Assembly: GCF_001613085.1 (NCBI RefSeq)
Contig: NZ_BDBR01000024.1
Coordinates: 1 to 64,000 of the forward strand
Direction: 5' to 3'
Length of the DNA stretch: 64,000 bases
Origin: Nocardia salmonicida NBRC 13393
Lineage (GTDB): Bacteria; Actinomycetota; Actinomycetes; Mycobacteriales; Mycobacteriaceae
Both the position numbers and the translations under genes were made by a program. The notes beneath the pieces were generated by a model. That model did not search any database and was not told the origin of the DNA. It worked only from the letters and a program-made list of their open reading frames with translations. Below, one piece after another: positions 16,389-25,413 of the stretch (position 1 is the first letter of the stretch; every line of letters starts with the position of its first letter).

Positions 16389-17468
16389 TCAGCGCAGGCG
16401 GCGGCCGTCGACGCTGAAGAAGTACACGTGTTCGGAGTCGGTGGTGAGGCGGAGACGATCGCCCCTGCGCGGCGGGTTTCGCCAATCTACGCGCGCCACA
16501 ATGGTTTCGCCGGTCTGACCGTTGATGCCGGTGGACAGGGCGCGGCCGTACACGTACGCGTCGGAGCCGAGTTCCTCCACCACGTCGACCTCCATCTCGA
16601 GGCCGCCGTCGCCCACCTCGAGGTGTTCGGGGCGGATGCCGAGCACCACGAAACCCTCACCCGCGTCGGACACCGCACGCGGCACCCGGACGGGATACCC
16701 ACCGATGGTGACGGTTCCGTTCTCGACGGGCAGCGTGAACAGGTTCATCGCGGGCGAACCCATGAACCCGGCCACGAACATGTTCGCCGGATCGCGGTAG
16801 AGGTCGCGCGGCGACGCGCACTGCTGGAGCAGGCCGTCCTTGAGGACAGCGACCCGGTCGCCCATCGTCATCGCCTCGACCTGGTCGTGGGTGACGTAGA
16901 CCGTGGTGGTCCCGAGCCGCCGCTGCAACTGCGCGATCTGGGTACGGGTCTGCACGCGCAGCTTGGCGTCGAGGTTCGACAGCGGCTCGTCCATCAGGAA
17001 CACCCGCGGCTGCCGCACGATCGCGCGGCCCATCGCCACGCGCTGCCGCTGCCCGCCCGACAGCGCCTTCGGCTTGCGGTCGAGGTACTGCTCGAGGTCG
17101 AGGAGCTTGGCCGCCTCGAGCACCCGCTCGTCGCGCTCGGCCTTGGACACTTTGGCCAGTTTCAGCGCGAAGCCCATGTTCTCCGCGACCGACATGTGCG
17201 GGTAGAGCGCGTAGTTCTGGAACACCATCGCGATATCGCGATCCTTGGGTTCGGCGTTGGTCACGTCTTTGTCGCCGATCCGGATGCACCCGCCGTTGAC
17301 CTCCTCGAGGCCGGCCAGCATCCGCAGCGAGGTCGATTTGCCACACCCGGAGGGTCCGACGAGCACCAGGAATTCGCCGTCGGCGATCTCCAGGTCGAGT
17401 GCGTCGACCGCGGGTTTGGTGGCGCCGGCGTAGAGCCGGGTAGCGCGGTCGAAAGTCACGGTAGCCAT
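16389..17468 (-). CDS. ABC importer ATPase (SugC/MsiK-like)
   Basis: A 359-residue ATPase with Walker A GPSGCGKST near residue 40, Q-loop FQNYALYPHMSV, signature LSGGQRQRVAMGRAI, Walker B VFLMDEPLSNLD, the H-loop, and a C-terminal TOBE regulatory domain of about 120 residues typical of CUT1 sugar importers. The upstream frame before ATG 17468 has no similarity. It stands alone, and is the likely energy source for the LpqY/SugA/SugB-like components at 8040-11239 or for several importers, as MsiK does in Streptomyces. Confidence 0.88.
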   Translation of the reverse strand: MATVTFDRATRLYAGATKPAVDALDLEIADGEFLVLVGPSGCGKSTSLRMLAGLEEVNGGCIRIGDKDVTNAEPKDRDIAMVFQNYALYPHMSVAENMGFALKLAKVSKAERDERVLEAAKLLDLEQYLDRKPKALSGGQRQRVAMGRAIVRQPRVFLMDEPLSNLDAKLRVQTRTQIAQLQRRLGTTTVYVTHDQVEAMTMGDRVAVLKDGLLQQCASPRDLYRDPANMFVAGFMGSPAMNLFTLPVENGTVTIGGYPVRVPRAVSDAGEGFVVLGIRPEHLEVGDGGLEMEVDVVEELGSDAYVYGRALSTGINGQTGETIVARVDWRNPPRRGDRLRLTTDSEHVYFFSVDGRRLR

Positions 17469-17604
17469 GCGTAGATCAACTTCCCATCCCGGCAGGAACG
17501 TGCCGGACGATCCGAGTAGTGGGTCGCTGGGGATCGTAGCGGCCGACAACGGCGCCGGGTAGCCTCGGTCGCGGAGCCAACCGAGCTATCGAGGAGCCAA
17601 CGAT

Positions 17605-18399
17605 ATGAGTCGTCCGGTCCGTATCGGAGTCCAGCTTCAACCGCAGCACGCGCCCGATTACGGACTCATCCGTGACGCGGTGTTGCGGGCAGAGGACGCC
17701 GGGGTCGACATCGTCTTCAACTGGGACCACTTCTATCCGCTCACCGGCGACCCGGCGGGCGCGCATTTCGAATGCTGGACGATGCTCGGCGCGTGGGCGG
17801 AGCAGACCGAGCGGGTCGAGCTCGGCGCGCTGGTCACCGGCGGCGGCTACCGCAATCCCGACCTGCTCGCCGATATGGCGCGCACGGTCGACAACATCAG
17901 CGGCGGCAGGCTGATCCTCGGCATCGGCGCGGGCTGGTTCGAGCGTGACTACGACGAGTACGGCTACGAGTTCGGCACGCCGGGCACCAGGCTGAACTTG
18001 TTGAAGGACAGCATGTCTCGCCTCACCTCCCGGCTGGCGAAGCTGAACCCGCCGCCGGTGCGGGAGCTTCCGATTCTCATCGGCGGTGGTGGGGAGCGCA
18101 AGACGCTGCGCCTGGTCGCCGAGTACGCCGACATCTGGCACTCCTTCGCCGACGTGTCGACGCTGGCGCACAAGAACAAGGTGCTGGCAGAGCATGCGGC
18201 GGCGGTCGGCACCGACGAGTCGCGGATCGAACGCTCGGTGCAGTGGCAGGGGCGCGACAACGCGAAGGCGCTGCACGACGCGGGTGTGACTCTGTTCACC
18301 GTGGGCGTCTCCGGTCCCGCTTACGACCTGACCGAAGTGCGTCGCGCGATCGAATGGCGCGATGAGGTGAACCCCGAGGTGCTCGAAGGTCTCGCCTGA
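17605..18399 (+). CDS. LLM-class F420-dependent oxidoreductase
   Basis: A 264-residue luciferase-like monooxygenase fold protein: RIGVQLQPQHAPDY at the start, FNWDHFYPLTGDP, RTVDNISGGRLILGIGAGW and ELPILIGGGGERKTLRL are landmarks of the F420-using branch. Substrate unknown. It stands alone between the sugC-like gene (divergent) and the amino-acid importer genes. Confidence 0.87.
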   Translation: MSRPVRIGVQLQPQHAPDYGLIRDAVLRAEDAGVDIVFNWDHFYPLTGDPAGAHFECWTMLGAWAEQTERVELGALVTGGGYRNPDLLADMARTVDNISGGRLILGIGAGWFERDYDEYGYEFGTPGTRLNLLKDSMSRLTSRLAKLNPPPVRELPILIGGGGERKTLRLVAEYADIWHSFADVSTLAHKNKVLAEHAAAVGTDESRIERSVQWQGRDNAKALHDAGVTLFTVGVSGPAYDLTEVRRAIEWRDEVNPEVLEGLA

Positions 18400-18513
18400 G
18401 TCCGGCGCGGCGACCCGGTGTAGCCGCCGCAGTGCCACGTCGCACGGTCGACGGCGGATACGCCTCGCGTGCGTAATCCTCGGTATGCAAGGTTGCGGCT
18501 AGGGTCTATCGGC

Positions 18514-20295
18514 ATGGCAGGTGTACGAACTCGAGCGCGGATCGCTGCCCTCTTGCTCCTCGTCGGCGTCGCGGCGACCGGGTGCGGTGGCTCGGACACC
18601 AGCACCGCGAGCGATCTGTGTTCCCCACCGGGGCCATCGGCCGCCGCCGCCGCGCCCACCAACTTGGCCGCGGGCGAGACCGCGGGCGCCGATCGCTACA
18701 CCACCGCGACGACGGCGCCGGTCGACTCGATCGACACCACGAAACTCGGCCTGCTCAATCCGGGCACCCTGAGCGTCGGCACCTTGTCCGACGCCCCGCC
18801 GAGCATCTGCGTCAACAGCGAGGGCGACTTCACCGGCTTCGACAACGAACTCCTCACCGCGATCGCCGAGAAACTCGGTTTGCGCGTGGAGTTCTCCGGC
18901 ACCGAGTTCGCCGGCCTGCTCGCCCAGGTATCGGGCAAGCGCTTCGATGTGGGCTCGTCAAACATCACCACCACCGATGCCCGCCGCGAACTCGTCGGCT
19001 TCACCAACGGCTACGACTTCGGCTACTTCTCCCTTGTCGTTCCGCAGGGCAGCGCGGTGAAGGGCTTCGGCGATCTGAACCAGAGCTCGCGCATCGCGGT
19101 GGTGCAGGGCACCGTGCAGGACGAATTCGTGGTGAACCAGCTGAAGCTGGATCCGGTGAAATTCCCCGACTACAACACCGCCTACGCGAATCTGAAGTCC
19201 GGCCAGGTCGACGCCTGGGTGGCGCCGTCGGCCCAGGCCGAGGGCGCGATCAAGCCCGGTGACGGAATGGTGATCTCACAGAACACCTTCAGCCTCGACA
19301 ACTTCGTCGGCTACGCGGTGGCGAAGAACAACCAGCCGCTGATCGACGCGCTCAACTCCGGCCTCGACGCGGTGATCGCCGACGGCACCTACGCTCGTCT
19401 CTACGCCGACTGGGTGCCACGCGAACTCCCGCCTGGCTGGAAGCCCGGTTCGAAAGCCGCACCCACACCCCAACTTCCGGACTTCAAGGCGCTCGCGGCC
19501 GAGAACCAGCCGGGAGAGACCGAACAGGTCGCGCAGAAATCGACCCTGCAGCAGTTGAAGGACACCTTCTTCGACTGGTCGTTGTACCGCAAGGCTTTTC
19601 CCGACCTGATCAAGGTCGGCCTGCCGAATACCCTGATCCTGGCCTTGGTTTCGGGTGTCCTCGGCACCGTGATCGGCATGTTGCTCGCGGTGATGGGCAT
19701 CTCCCGCACCCGCTGGTTGCGCTGGCCCGCCCGCGTCTACACCGACATCTTCCGCGGCCTGCCCGCCGTGGTGATCATCTTGCTGATCGGCCTCGGCGTC
19801 GGCCCGGTGGTCCGGAATATCACCGGCGGCAACCCGTACTGGCTCGGCGCGGTGGCGCTGGCGCTGCTCTCGTCGGCCTATATCGGTGAGATCTTCCGCT
19901 CGGGTATCCAGTCGGTGGAGCCCGGTCAGCTCGAGGCCGCGCGCGCCATCGGCTTCGGGTACCGGCAGTCGATGACGCTGGTGGTGATTCCGCAGGGTGT
20001 GCGCCGGGTGCTGCCCGCGCTGATGAACCAGTTCATCGCGCTGATCAAGGACTCGTCGCTGATCTACTTCCTCGGCCTGCTCGCCTCCCAGCGCGAGCTG
20101 TTCGCCGTCGGCCGCGACCTCAACGCCCAGACCGGCAACCTGTCCCCGCTGGTGGCCGCGGGCCTGATGTATCTGGTGCTCACCATCCCGCTCACCCACC
20201 TGGTCAACTACATCGACCAGCGCATGCGCACCGGCAAACCCACCCCCGCCGACCCGATCGAGCAGGCGGTCATCACAGAAGGGCGAGGCGCGTGA
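18514..20295 (+). CDS. Solute-binding protein fused to an ABC permease (GlnPQ-type amino-acid importer)
   Basis: A 593-residue fusion. Residues 1-25 are a lipoprotein signal (LLLLVGVAATGC), about 75-310 a family-3 solute-binding domain (VGTLSDAPPSICVN, GFDNELLTAIAEKLGL, VVQGTVQDEF), and about 365-590 a permease with the EAA loop PGQLEAARAIGFGYRQSM and several membrane helices. If the Cys is lipidated, the N-terminus is outside, consistent with a fused binder on the outer face. ATG 18514 removes 15 extra residues. The ATPase gene follows with a 4-base overlap. The substrate is probably a polar amino acid. Confidence 0.88.
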   Translation: MAGVRTRARIAALLLLVGVAATGCGGSDTSTASDLCSPPGPSAAAAAPTNLAAGETAGADRYTTATTAPVDSIDTTKLGLLNPGTLSVGTLSDAPPSICVNSEGDFTGFDNELLTAIAEKLGLRVEFSGTEFAGLLAQVSGKRFDVGSSNITTTDARRELVGFTNGYDFGYFSLVVPQGSAVKGFGDLNQSSRIAVVQGTVQDEFVVNQLKLDPVKFPDYNTAYANLKSGQVDAWVAPSAQAEGAIKPGDGMVISQNTFSLDNFVGYAVAKNNQPLIDALNSGLDAVIADGTYARLYADWVPRELPPGWKPGSKAAPTPQLPDFKALAAENQPGETEQVAQKSTLQQLKDTFFDWSLYRKAFPDLIKVGLPNTLILALVSGVLGTVIGMLLAVMGISRTRWLRWPARVYTDIFRGLPAVVIILLIGLGVGPVVRNITGGNPYWLGAVALALLSSAYIGEIFRSGIQSVEPGQLEAARAIGFGYRQSMTLVVIPQGVRRVLPALMNQFIALIKDSSLIYFLGLLASQRELFAVGRDLNAQTGNLSPLVAAGLMYLVLTIPLTHLVNYIDQRMRTGKPTPADPIEQAVITEGRGA

Positions 20296-21017
20296 GTGCA
20301 TCGTTGACCGGCACCGGGCTCAACCTGACGCTCGGCAACAACCACATCCTGCGCGGTGTCGACATCCACGTCGAGGCAGGCCACGCCACCACCGTCATCG
20401 GCCCGTCCGGCTCCGGCAAATCGACCCTGCTGCGGGTGCTCAACCGCCTGCACGAGCCCGATTCCGGCGACGTGCTCCTCGACGGTAAGTCGGTGCTGAA
20501 GGACAACCCCGACAAGCTGCGCCAGCGCATCGGCATGGTCTTCCAGCAGTTCAACCTGTTCCCCCACAAGACCGTCGCCGACAACATCGTCCTCGGCCCC
20601 CGCAAACTGCGTGGCCTGTCCGCCGACGAGGCCCGTGCGCTGGCGATCGAACAGCTCGAGATCGTCGGCTTGGCCGACAAGGCCGACGCCAGGCCCGCGT
20701 CGCTGTCGGGCGGTCAGCAGCAGCGCGTCGCCATCGCCCGCGCACTGGCCATGAAACCGGAGCTGATGTTCTTCGACGAGGCCACCTCCGCGCTCGACCC
20801 GGAGCTGGTCAAGGGCGTGCTCGCACTGATGGCCGACCTCGCCTCGGGCGGTATGTCGATGATCGTGGTGACCCACGAGATGGGGTTCGCGCGCGAGGTC
20901 TCCGACAGTGTCGTGTTCATGGATCAGGGCGTCGTCGTGGAGACCGGTACCCCCGACGCCCTGTTCGACGACGCCGAGACCCCACGCCTGCGTCGCTTCC
21001 TCGATCAGGTCCTCTGA
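20292..21017 (+). CDS. Amino-acid ABC importer ATPase (GlnQ-like)
   Basis: A 241-residue ATPase with Walker A GPSGSGKSTLL, Q-loop FQQFNLFPHKTV, signature LSGGQQQRVAIARAL, Walker B LMFFDEATSALDPEL and H-loop VTHEMGFA: the polar amino-acid transporter pattern. It starts with GTG inside the last codons of the fusion gene (GTGA overlap), so the two are stoichiometrically coupled. Confidence 0.92.
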   Translation: MSASLTGTGLNLTLGNNHILRGVDIHVEAGHATTVIGPSGSGKSTLLRVLNRLHEPDSGDVLLDGKSVLKDNPDKLRQRIGMVFQQFNLFPHKTVADNIVLGPRKLRGLSADEARALAIEQLEIVGLADKADARPASLSGGQQQRVAIARALAMKPELMFFDEATSALDPELVKGVLALMADLASGGMSMIVVTHEMGFAREVSDSVVFMDQGVVVETGTPDALFDDAETPRLRRFLDQVL

Positions 21018-21128
21018 CCAGGTTCGGGGGGTCGCAGCAACCCATGCGCAACTGCTAATGTCGGAAGTGCTTCAGCTCCATTCGATCAGTACCGGACCGA
21101 GTTCCGGGAAACCGGAAAGAGAGAGCCG

Positions 21129-21425
21129 ATGACCACCACGCACGCCGAACATCCGCAGCACACCCACGTCCACGGGCCCACCTGCGGCCACGTCGCCGTT
21201 CCGCACGAGGACCACGTCGACTACGTCCACGACGGCCATCTGCACCGCGAACACGAGGGCCACTTCGACGAGTGCGAGACCTCAGCACACGTCGAGCACA
21301 CCGCCCACACCCACGAGCACGGCCCCGGCTGCGGGCACGTCGCCGTGCCGCACGGCGACCACGTCGACTACATCCACGACGGTCACCGCCACGCTGCCCA
21401 CGCGGACCACTACGACGACCACTGA
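21129..21425 (+). CDS. Small His-rich protein built of two repeats (probable metal binder)
   Basis: A 98-residue protein with 27 His and 3 Cys, no signal peptide and no membrane segment. Two copies of a unit of about 31 residues (HGPxCGHVAVPHxDHVDY then V/I-HDGHxHxxHxxH) start near residues 15 and 63. Such density of His, Asp and Cys indicates binding of Zn, Ni or Cu, either for storage or buffering. Similar short HGPxCGH proteins occur in many actinobacteria without a settled function. No metal transporter or regulator gene is adjacent. Ribosome-binding site candidate GAGAG. Confidence 0.8.
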   Translation: MTTTHAEHPQHTHVHGPTCGHVAVPHEDHVDYVHDGHLHREHEGHFDECETSAHVEHTAHTHEHGPGCGHVAVPHGDHVDYIHDGHRHAAHADHYDDH

Positions 21426-21566
21426 CCACCAGGCGCCGACACCACCTCGGGTGGGGTCGGCAGCCCGCAATACCTCTGGCTCGACGATCGATCGGTTCCC
21501 CGGATACTGTCTGTGCCTGCGGCCTGCGTCATGCCTGCCGATTCATGGATGGGGAATTCTCGGCCG

Positions 21567-22634
21567 ATGGGCAAAACAATCAGACGCACAATGGCTTTCG
21601 GTGTCGTCGGCAGTGTGCTGGCCGCGTGCGTCGCTACCTTCGGCGCGGGCAACGGCCTAGCCGACGAGCGCGATCCGATCGTCGAATCCAAGAAACTCCT
21701 CGCGACGCCGACCACCGCGAACGGCTCGAACATCATCTCGAGCAGGGTCGATGGCCGAAATCTGACCATGCTGGTCTTCTCCGCCGCGATGAACAAAGCC
21801 ATCACCGTGAAGGTGCAGCGGCCTGAGGACGCCTCCGTGCCGCGCCCGGCGCTCTACCTCCTCAACGGCGCAGGCGGCGGCGAGGACCGCGCGACCTGGT
21901 GGCAGAACACCGATGTCGGCGACTTCCTCGCGACCAAGGACGTCAATGTGGTGATGCCGATCGGCGGCGCCTGGGCGTACTACACCGACTGGCAACAGGA
22001 CGACCCCGCGCTGGGTCGCAACAAATGGCGCACCTTCCTCCTCGACGAACTCCCGCCCCTGGTCGACGCGGCGCTGGGCACCAATGGCGTCAACGCCATC
22101 GCCGCCAACTCGATGACCGCCACGGCCGTTCTGCAATTGGCGGAGGCCAGGCCGGGCTTCTATCAGTCCGTGGCCGGCTACAGCGGCTGCGCGCAGATCG
22201 CCGACCCGATCGGCAAGCAGTTCACCAAGCTGGTCGTGGAGACCTACGGTGGCGGCGATGTCACCAATATGTACGGTGCCGACGACGACCCGGCCTGGAC
22301 CGCCAACGATCCCGTCATCCACGCCGAGAAGTTGCGCGGCACACGGCTGTTCGTCTCGGACGCCTCCGGTCTGCCCGGCCCGCACGACCGCGTCGACGAC
22401 CCGTACATGATGAATCCGACGCCGGTCGGCCTGGCCAATCAGGTCGTCGTCGGCGGCATCATCGAGGCGGCGGTCAACTGGTGCACCCGCAATCTCGAGT
22501 CCCGGCTGGACGAGTTGGGGATTCCCGCGACCTTCGATCGTCAATCGAGCGGCACGCACTCCTGGGGCTACTGGCGCGATGCCTTCTATCGGTCGTGGCC
22601 GGTTCTCGCCGCGGGCTTGGGACTGCCCGAATAG
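21567..22634 (+). CDS. Secreted mycolyltransferase / antigen-85-family esterase
   Basis: A 355-residue secreted protein: signal peptide residues 1-32 (MGKTIRRTMAFGVVGSVLAA), then an alpha/beta-hydrolase of the Ag85 type. The nucleophile is Ser182 in AANSMTATA, where Ag85 proteins have a G-x-S-M-x-G elbow; the His of the triad is near residue 331 in GTHSWGYW. ALYLLNGAGGGEDRATW matches the family's oxyanion region. Ag85 enzymes transfer mycolic acids to trehalose and arabinogalactan, which fits a mycolate-bearing host. Other in-frame ATGs upstream are ignored because the signal peptide begins here. Confidence 0.85.
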   Translation: MGKTIRRTMAFGVVGSVLAACVATFGAGNGLADERDPIVESKKLLATPTTANGSNIISSRVDGRNLTMLVFSAAMNKAITVKVQRPEDASVPRPALYLLNGAGGGEDRATWWQNTDVGDFLATKDVNVVMPIGGAWAYYTDWQQDDPALGRNKWRTFLLDELPPLVDAALGTNGVNAIAANSMTATAVLQLAEARPGFYQSVAGYSGCAQIADPIGKQFTKLVVETYGGGDVTNMYGADDDPAWTANDPVIHAEKLRGTRLFVSDASGLPGPHDRVDDPYMMNPTPVGLANQVVVGGIIEAAVNWCTRNLESRLDELGIPATFDRQSSGTHSWGYWRDAFYRSWPVLAAGLGLPE

Positions 22635-22645
22635 TCGTACGCGAG

Positions 22646-23902
22646 TCAGCCGGTGACGGTGGCGAAGGCGGCCCAGAGCAGCGGTGAGTTCTCGGGCGTC
22701 GGCGCGTCACGCCAGGCGGCCAGTCGCGACCTTTGCCAGGTCAGCAGGGTGGGGACGGGTGTGGGTGAATCGTGGGCGGCGTCCACGGCGCAGATGGCGG
22801 ATTGCAAGGGGTAGGTCGTGGTGGGGATGAGGGTGTGGAAGGCGTGGTCGGTGGGCAGGGGCCAGCGGGTGGCCGTCACCAGTTCCGCGCCCGCTGCCAG
22901 GGCCGCGGTGGTGAGGCCGAGGGCCTCGGTGAAGCGCAGGTCGCCGCCGCTTTCGCAGGCGATCAGGGCTACCCGGCTCGGCATCGGCCAGAGGTCGCGG
23001 CCGGGGATCGGGTGCGAGTCGAGCGAATGGGTGCCGAGTAGGAGGTCTTTCGCGGAGAGGGGGCGGTGGGTGCGGTTCGTCGCCGCGAAGCCGCGCGTAT
23101 CGGCGGTGCAGCTGAGGTGCAGTTCGGCGTGTTCGCTCTGCCCGGATTCCGGTGCGGGGGCGGTGACATGGCCGACGTAGACGAGTCGGCTCGCACCGGC
23201 CCGGAGAACTTCGGAGAGCCAGTCACGGTCGGTGTCGGCGCGGCGGAACAGCTCTACGGGATCGTCGGCACGGGGCACGACGCGCTTGCCGTACCGGCCG
23301 AAATGCCGGGCCACCAGGGTTTCCGGGCTCGGTCGACCGAGTACCGATCCGAGCTCTGAGTCGGCACGGAATCCGGGCACCCGAGGATCGAGCACCGCGA
23401 CGACGGGCAGATCGTGAGTGTCGTTCCAGTGGTGCACGATTCGTTGCGGCGCGTGAACCACCGACACCGGCGCGAGCAGGCTCACATCGGCGATATCGAG
23501 CAGCCGGAGCGCGGGATCGGGAGCGATGAGCTCCCACGGAACCTGCGCCAGCCGTGGCGAAGGCTGAATCCGCAGATGCGGCCGAACCCCGCGCTGCGAG
23601 AGTTCGTAGAGCTGCACAGCCAATCCATAGGGCAACAGGGTGCGCGACAATGCTTGCGCCAGCGCGCTTTCCGCAGCGGGATCGACCAGCGCGCCCTCGG
23701 TCATCACACGCCGCAGATCCTCGGGCCGGGCGGGATCGGGCACCGCCTCGGTCAGCAGCCGCAGCGTCTCGCGCACCTGGTCGCGGGGCAGTGTGGCGAC
23801 CCCGCGTGCGAGCGCGTCGTCGACCCATCGCCACGACACGTAGACATCGCCCGCGTCAGCCATCCTGATGAGCGCGGTCGGGGATGGCGGTAGCGCGTTC
23901 AC
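22646..23902 (-). CDS. CHAT-domain (caspase-like) protease, last gene of a four-gene operon
   Basis: A 418-residue protein. The C-terminal two-thirds (about residues 105-418) is a CHAT domain: HLRIQPSPRLAQVPWELI (typical entry), catalytic His245 in VYVGHVTA and catalytic Cys316 in LIACESGGD, then ATRWPLPTDH. Both dyad residues are present, so it should be an active cysteine peptidase. The N-terminal 100 residues are helical with no family match. It starts with GTG overlapping the TPR gene stop (GTGA). Other CHAT proteins act downstream of TPR or sensor partners, including the TPR-CHAT protease of type III-E CRISPR. Here the TPR is a separate polypeptide encoded immediately upstream. Confidence 0.85.
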   Translation of the reverse strand: MNALPPSPTALIRMADAGDVYVSWRWVDDALARGVATLPRDQVRETLRLLTEAVPDPARPEDLRRVMTEGALVDPAAESALAQALSRTLLPYGLAVQLYELSQRGVRPHLRIQPSPRLAQVPWELIAPDPALRLLDIADVSLLAPVSVVHAPQRIVHHWNDTHDLPVVAVLDPRVPGFRADSELGSVLGRPSPETLVARHFGRYGKRVVPRADDPVELFRRADTDRDWLSEVLRAGASRLVYVGHVTAPAPESGQSEHAELHLSCTADTRGFAATNRTHRPLSAKDLLLGTHSLDSHPIPGRDLWPMPSRVALIACESGGDLRFTEALGLTTAALAAGAELVTATRWPLPTDHAFHTLIPTTTYPLQSAICAVDAAHDSPTPVPTLLTWQRSRLAAWRDAPTPENSPLLWAAFATVTG

Positions 23903-25413
23903 AGCGCGAGTACCCGCTGGTCGCGGACCGAACGGCCGTAGCGATGTTCGGCGTAGGTGATGAAGTCCGCCAGCACTATTCGATCACCGTCGGTGAGTCG
24001 AGGGGGGAGTGCGACGGGGATCCCGGCCGCTGCCGCCACGTCGGCGAGCGCGGCGCCGAGTTGCAGTGCGGGAGTAGTTATCTGCTCGGCGGCCGCCGGC
24101 TCGAGCAGCTCGAAATCGAGGATGAGCGTCTCGGAGTCTTTGTAGGAGTTCAGATCGAGAGTCGTTCCCGCGCATTGGGTGTCGATCAGATCGCTGACCA
24201 GTTGGCCGTTGCCGGAGAGGGCGGCGCAGCGGAAGGCCAGGCGCATGGCCGGTTCGGCGACGGTGCGGTGCCAGTGCTCACGCTGGTTGCCGTTGGGGAG
24301 GGTGTGGCGGACGGCGTCGATGGCGAGGGCGGCGGGGACCGCCAGCGAGACCGCGCGGCCCAAGAGTTCCGGATCAGGTTGTGGCGCTTGCTCGATCGAG
24401 GCGTGGAGGAGTTCGGCGTGCCAGTAGTCGAGTTGAGCGCAGTGCATCCCGAGTCCGTGGGCGGCGTAGACCGAGAACGACGCGTCGAGGAGCTCCTCGG
24501 CGAGCGCGAGATCGCCTTCCGCGCAGGCGAGGGTGGCGAGTCGCAGTCGAACATCCGCCGCGTCCACCACCGCACCGGCGGCGTCGAACCCATCCAGTGC
24601 GCGCTCGTAATGCGCACGTGCCGTAGCGAAGTCATTTCGACGTTCGGCGAGAAAGCCCATCGTCTTGGCCCCGATCCCGGACCAATGGCCCAACCCGCCC
24701 GCTTCGAAGAACTTCTGACTGGCCCGCAACGGCTCCTCGGCCTCGTCGAATTGCCCCGCACGTATCAGCATGGTGGCCAGATTCTGCTGCGACTCGGCGA
24801 CCGAGGCGTCCTCACCCGCCGCGGCGAAAGCGGCCACTCCCTGCCGGGCGAAGTCGATGGCCAGTTCCCATCGCCCGGTCTCGAACGAGCAGGCGGCCAG
24901 GTTCATCAACGGGTGCCCGGCCATCTCGGGCGCGAAACGTTCTGTCACCCCGAGGGATTCGGTGGCCAACTCACCTGCGCGCGCCCACTGCTGCCGGTGC
25001 AACGCCACCGCTGTCAGCGACAGCAGGCACGCCACCCGCAACAGTCCCTGATCGGTGCTGTCGGCGAGCAGCGTGCGTGCTTCCTCGAGCACATCCTGTG
25101 CGGCATCGAACTCGCCCAGATGCTGGAAAGCCTGCGACAGGTTCACCAACGCGGCAGGTCGCTGATGCGCGGCGTCCTCGGGCATTTCGGCGAGTGCCGT
25201 CCGGAACAGCACCACCGACCGCCGGTGATCGCCGAGCTCATCGGCCATACTCGCGGCATTGATCAGGGCCGCACTCCGCAGCCGCGGCGTCGCACCCTCG
25301 GCCGCTTTCTCGAACATCTCCAGTGCCGCGACCACATCGCCACGTTGATAGGCCGCATACCCCGCGGTGAGCTGTGCGTCGTCGCGATCCGAGGTTCTAC
25401 CCGTGGCTGCCAT
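23899..25413 (-). CDS. Tetratricopeptide-repeat protein, third gene of the CHAT operon
   Basis: A 504-residue protein with about eight TPR units between residues 15 and 330 (for example AAYQRGDVVAALEMFEKAAE and LAERRNDFATARAHYERALD), then a helical segment and a C-terminal domain of about 100 residues with TLILDFELLEP. No enzymatic motif. The repeats would form a superhelix that binds a peptide or the CHAT partner. Overlaps: TGATG with the upstream gene, GTGA with the CHAT gene. Confidence 0.85.
   Translation of the reverse strand: MAATGRTSDRDDAQLTAGYAAYQRGDVVAALEMFEKAAEGATPRLRSAALINAASMADELGDHRRSVVLFRTALAEMPEDAAHQRPAALVNLSQAFQHLGEFDAAQDVLEEARTLLADSTDQGLLRVACLLSLTAVALHRQQWARAGELATESLGVTERFAPEMAGHPLMNLAACSFETGRWELAIDFARQGVAAFAAAGEDASVAESQQNLATMLIRAGQFDEAEEPLRASQKFFEAGGLGHWSGIGAKTMGFLAERRNDFATARAHYERALDGFDAAGAVVDAADVRLRLATLACAEGDLALAEELLDASFSVYAAHGLGMHCAQLDYWHAELLHASIEQAPQPDPELLGRAVSLAVPAALAIDAVRHTLPNGNQREHWHRTVAEPAMRLAFRCAALSGNGQLVSDLIDTQCAGTTLDLNSYKDSETLILDFELLEPAAAEQITTPALQLGAALADVAAAAGIPVALPPRLTDGDRIVLADFITYAEHRYGRSVRDQRVLAL

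Noticed and set aside
18469..18513. Start of the solute-binding/permease fusion 15 codons upstream of the chosen ATG
   Set aside because: The extra residues would precede the lipoprotein signal and lie outside any plausible signal peptide.
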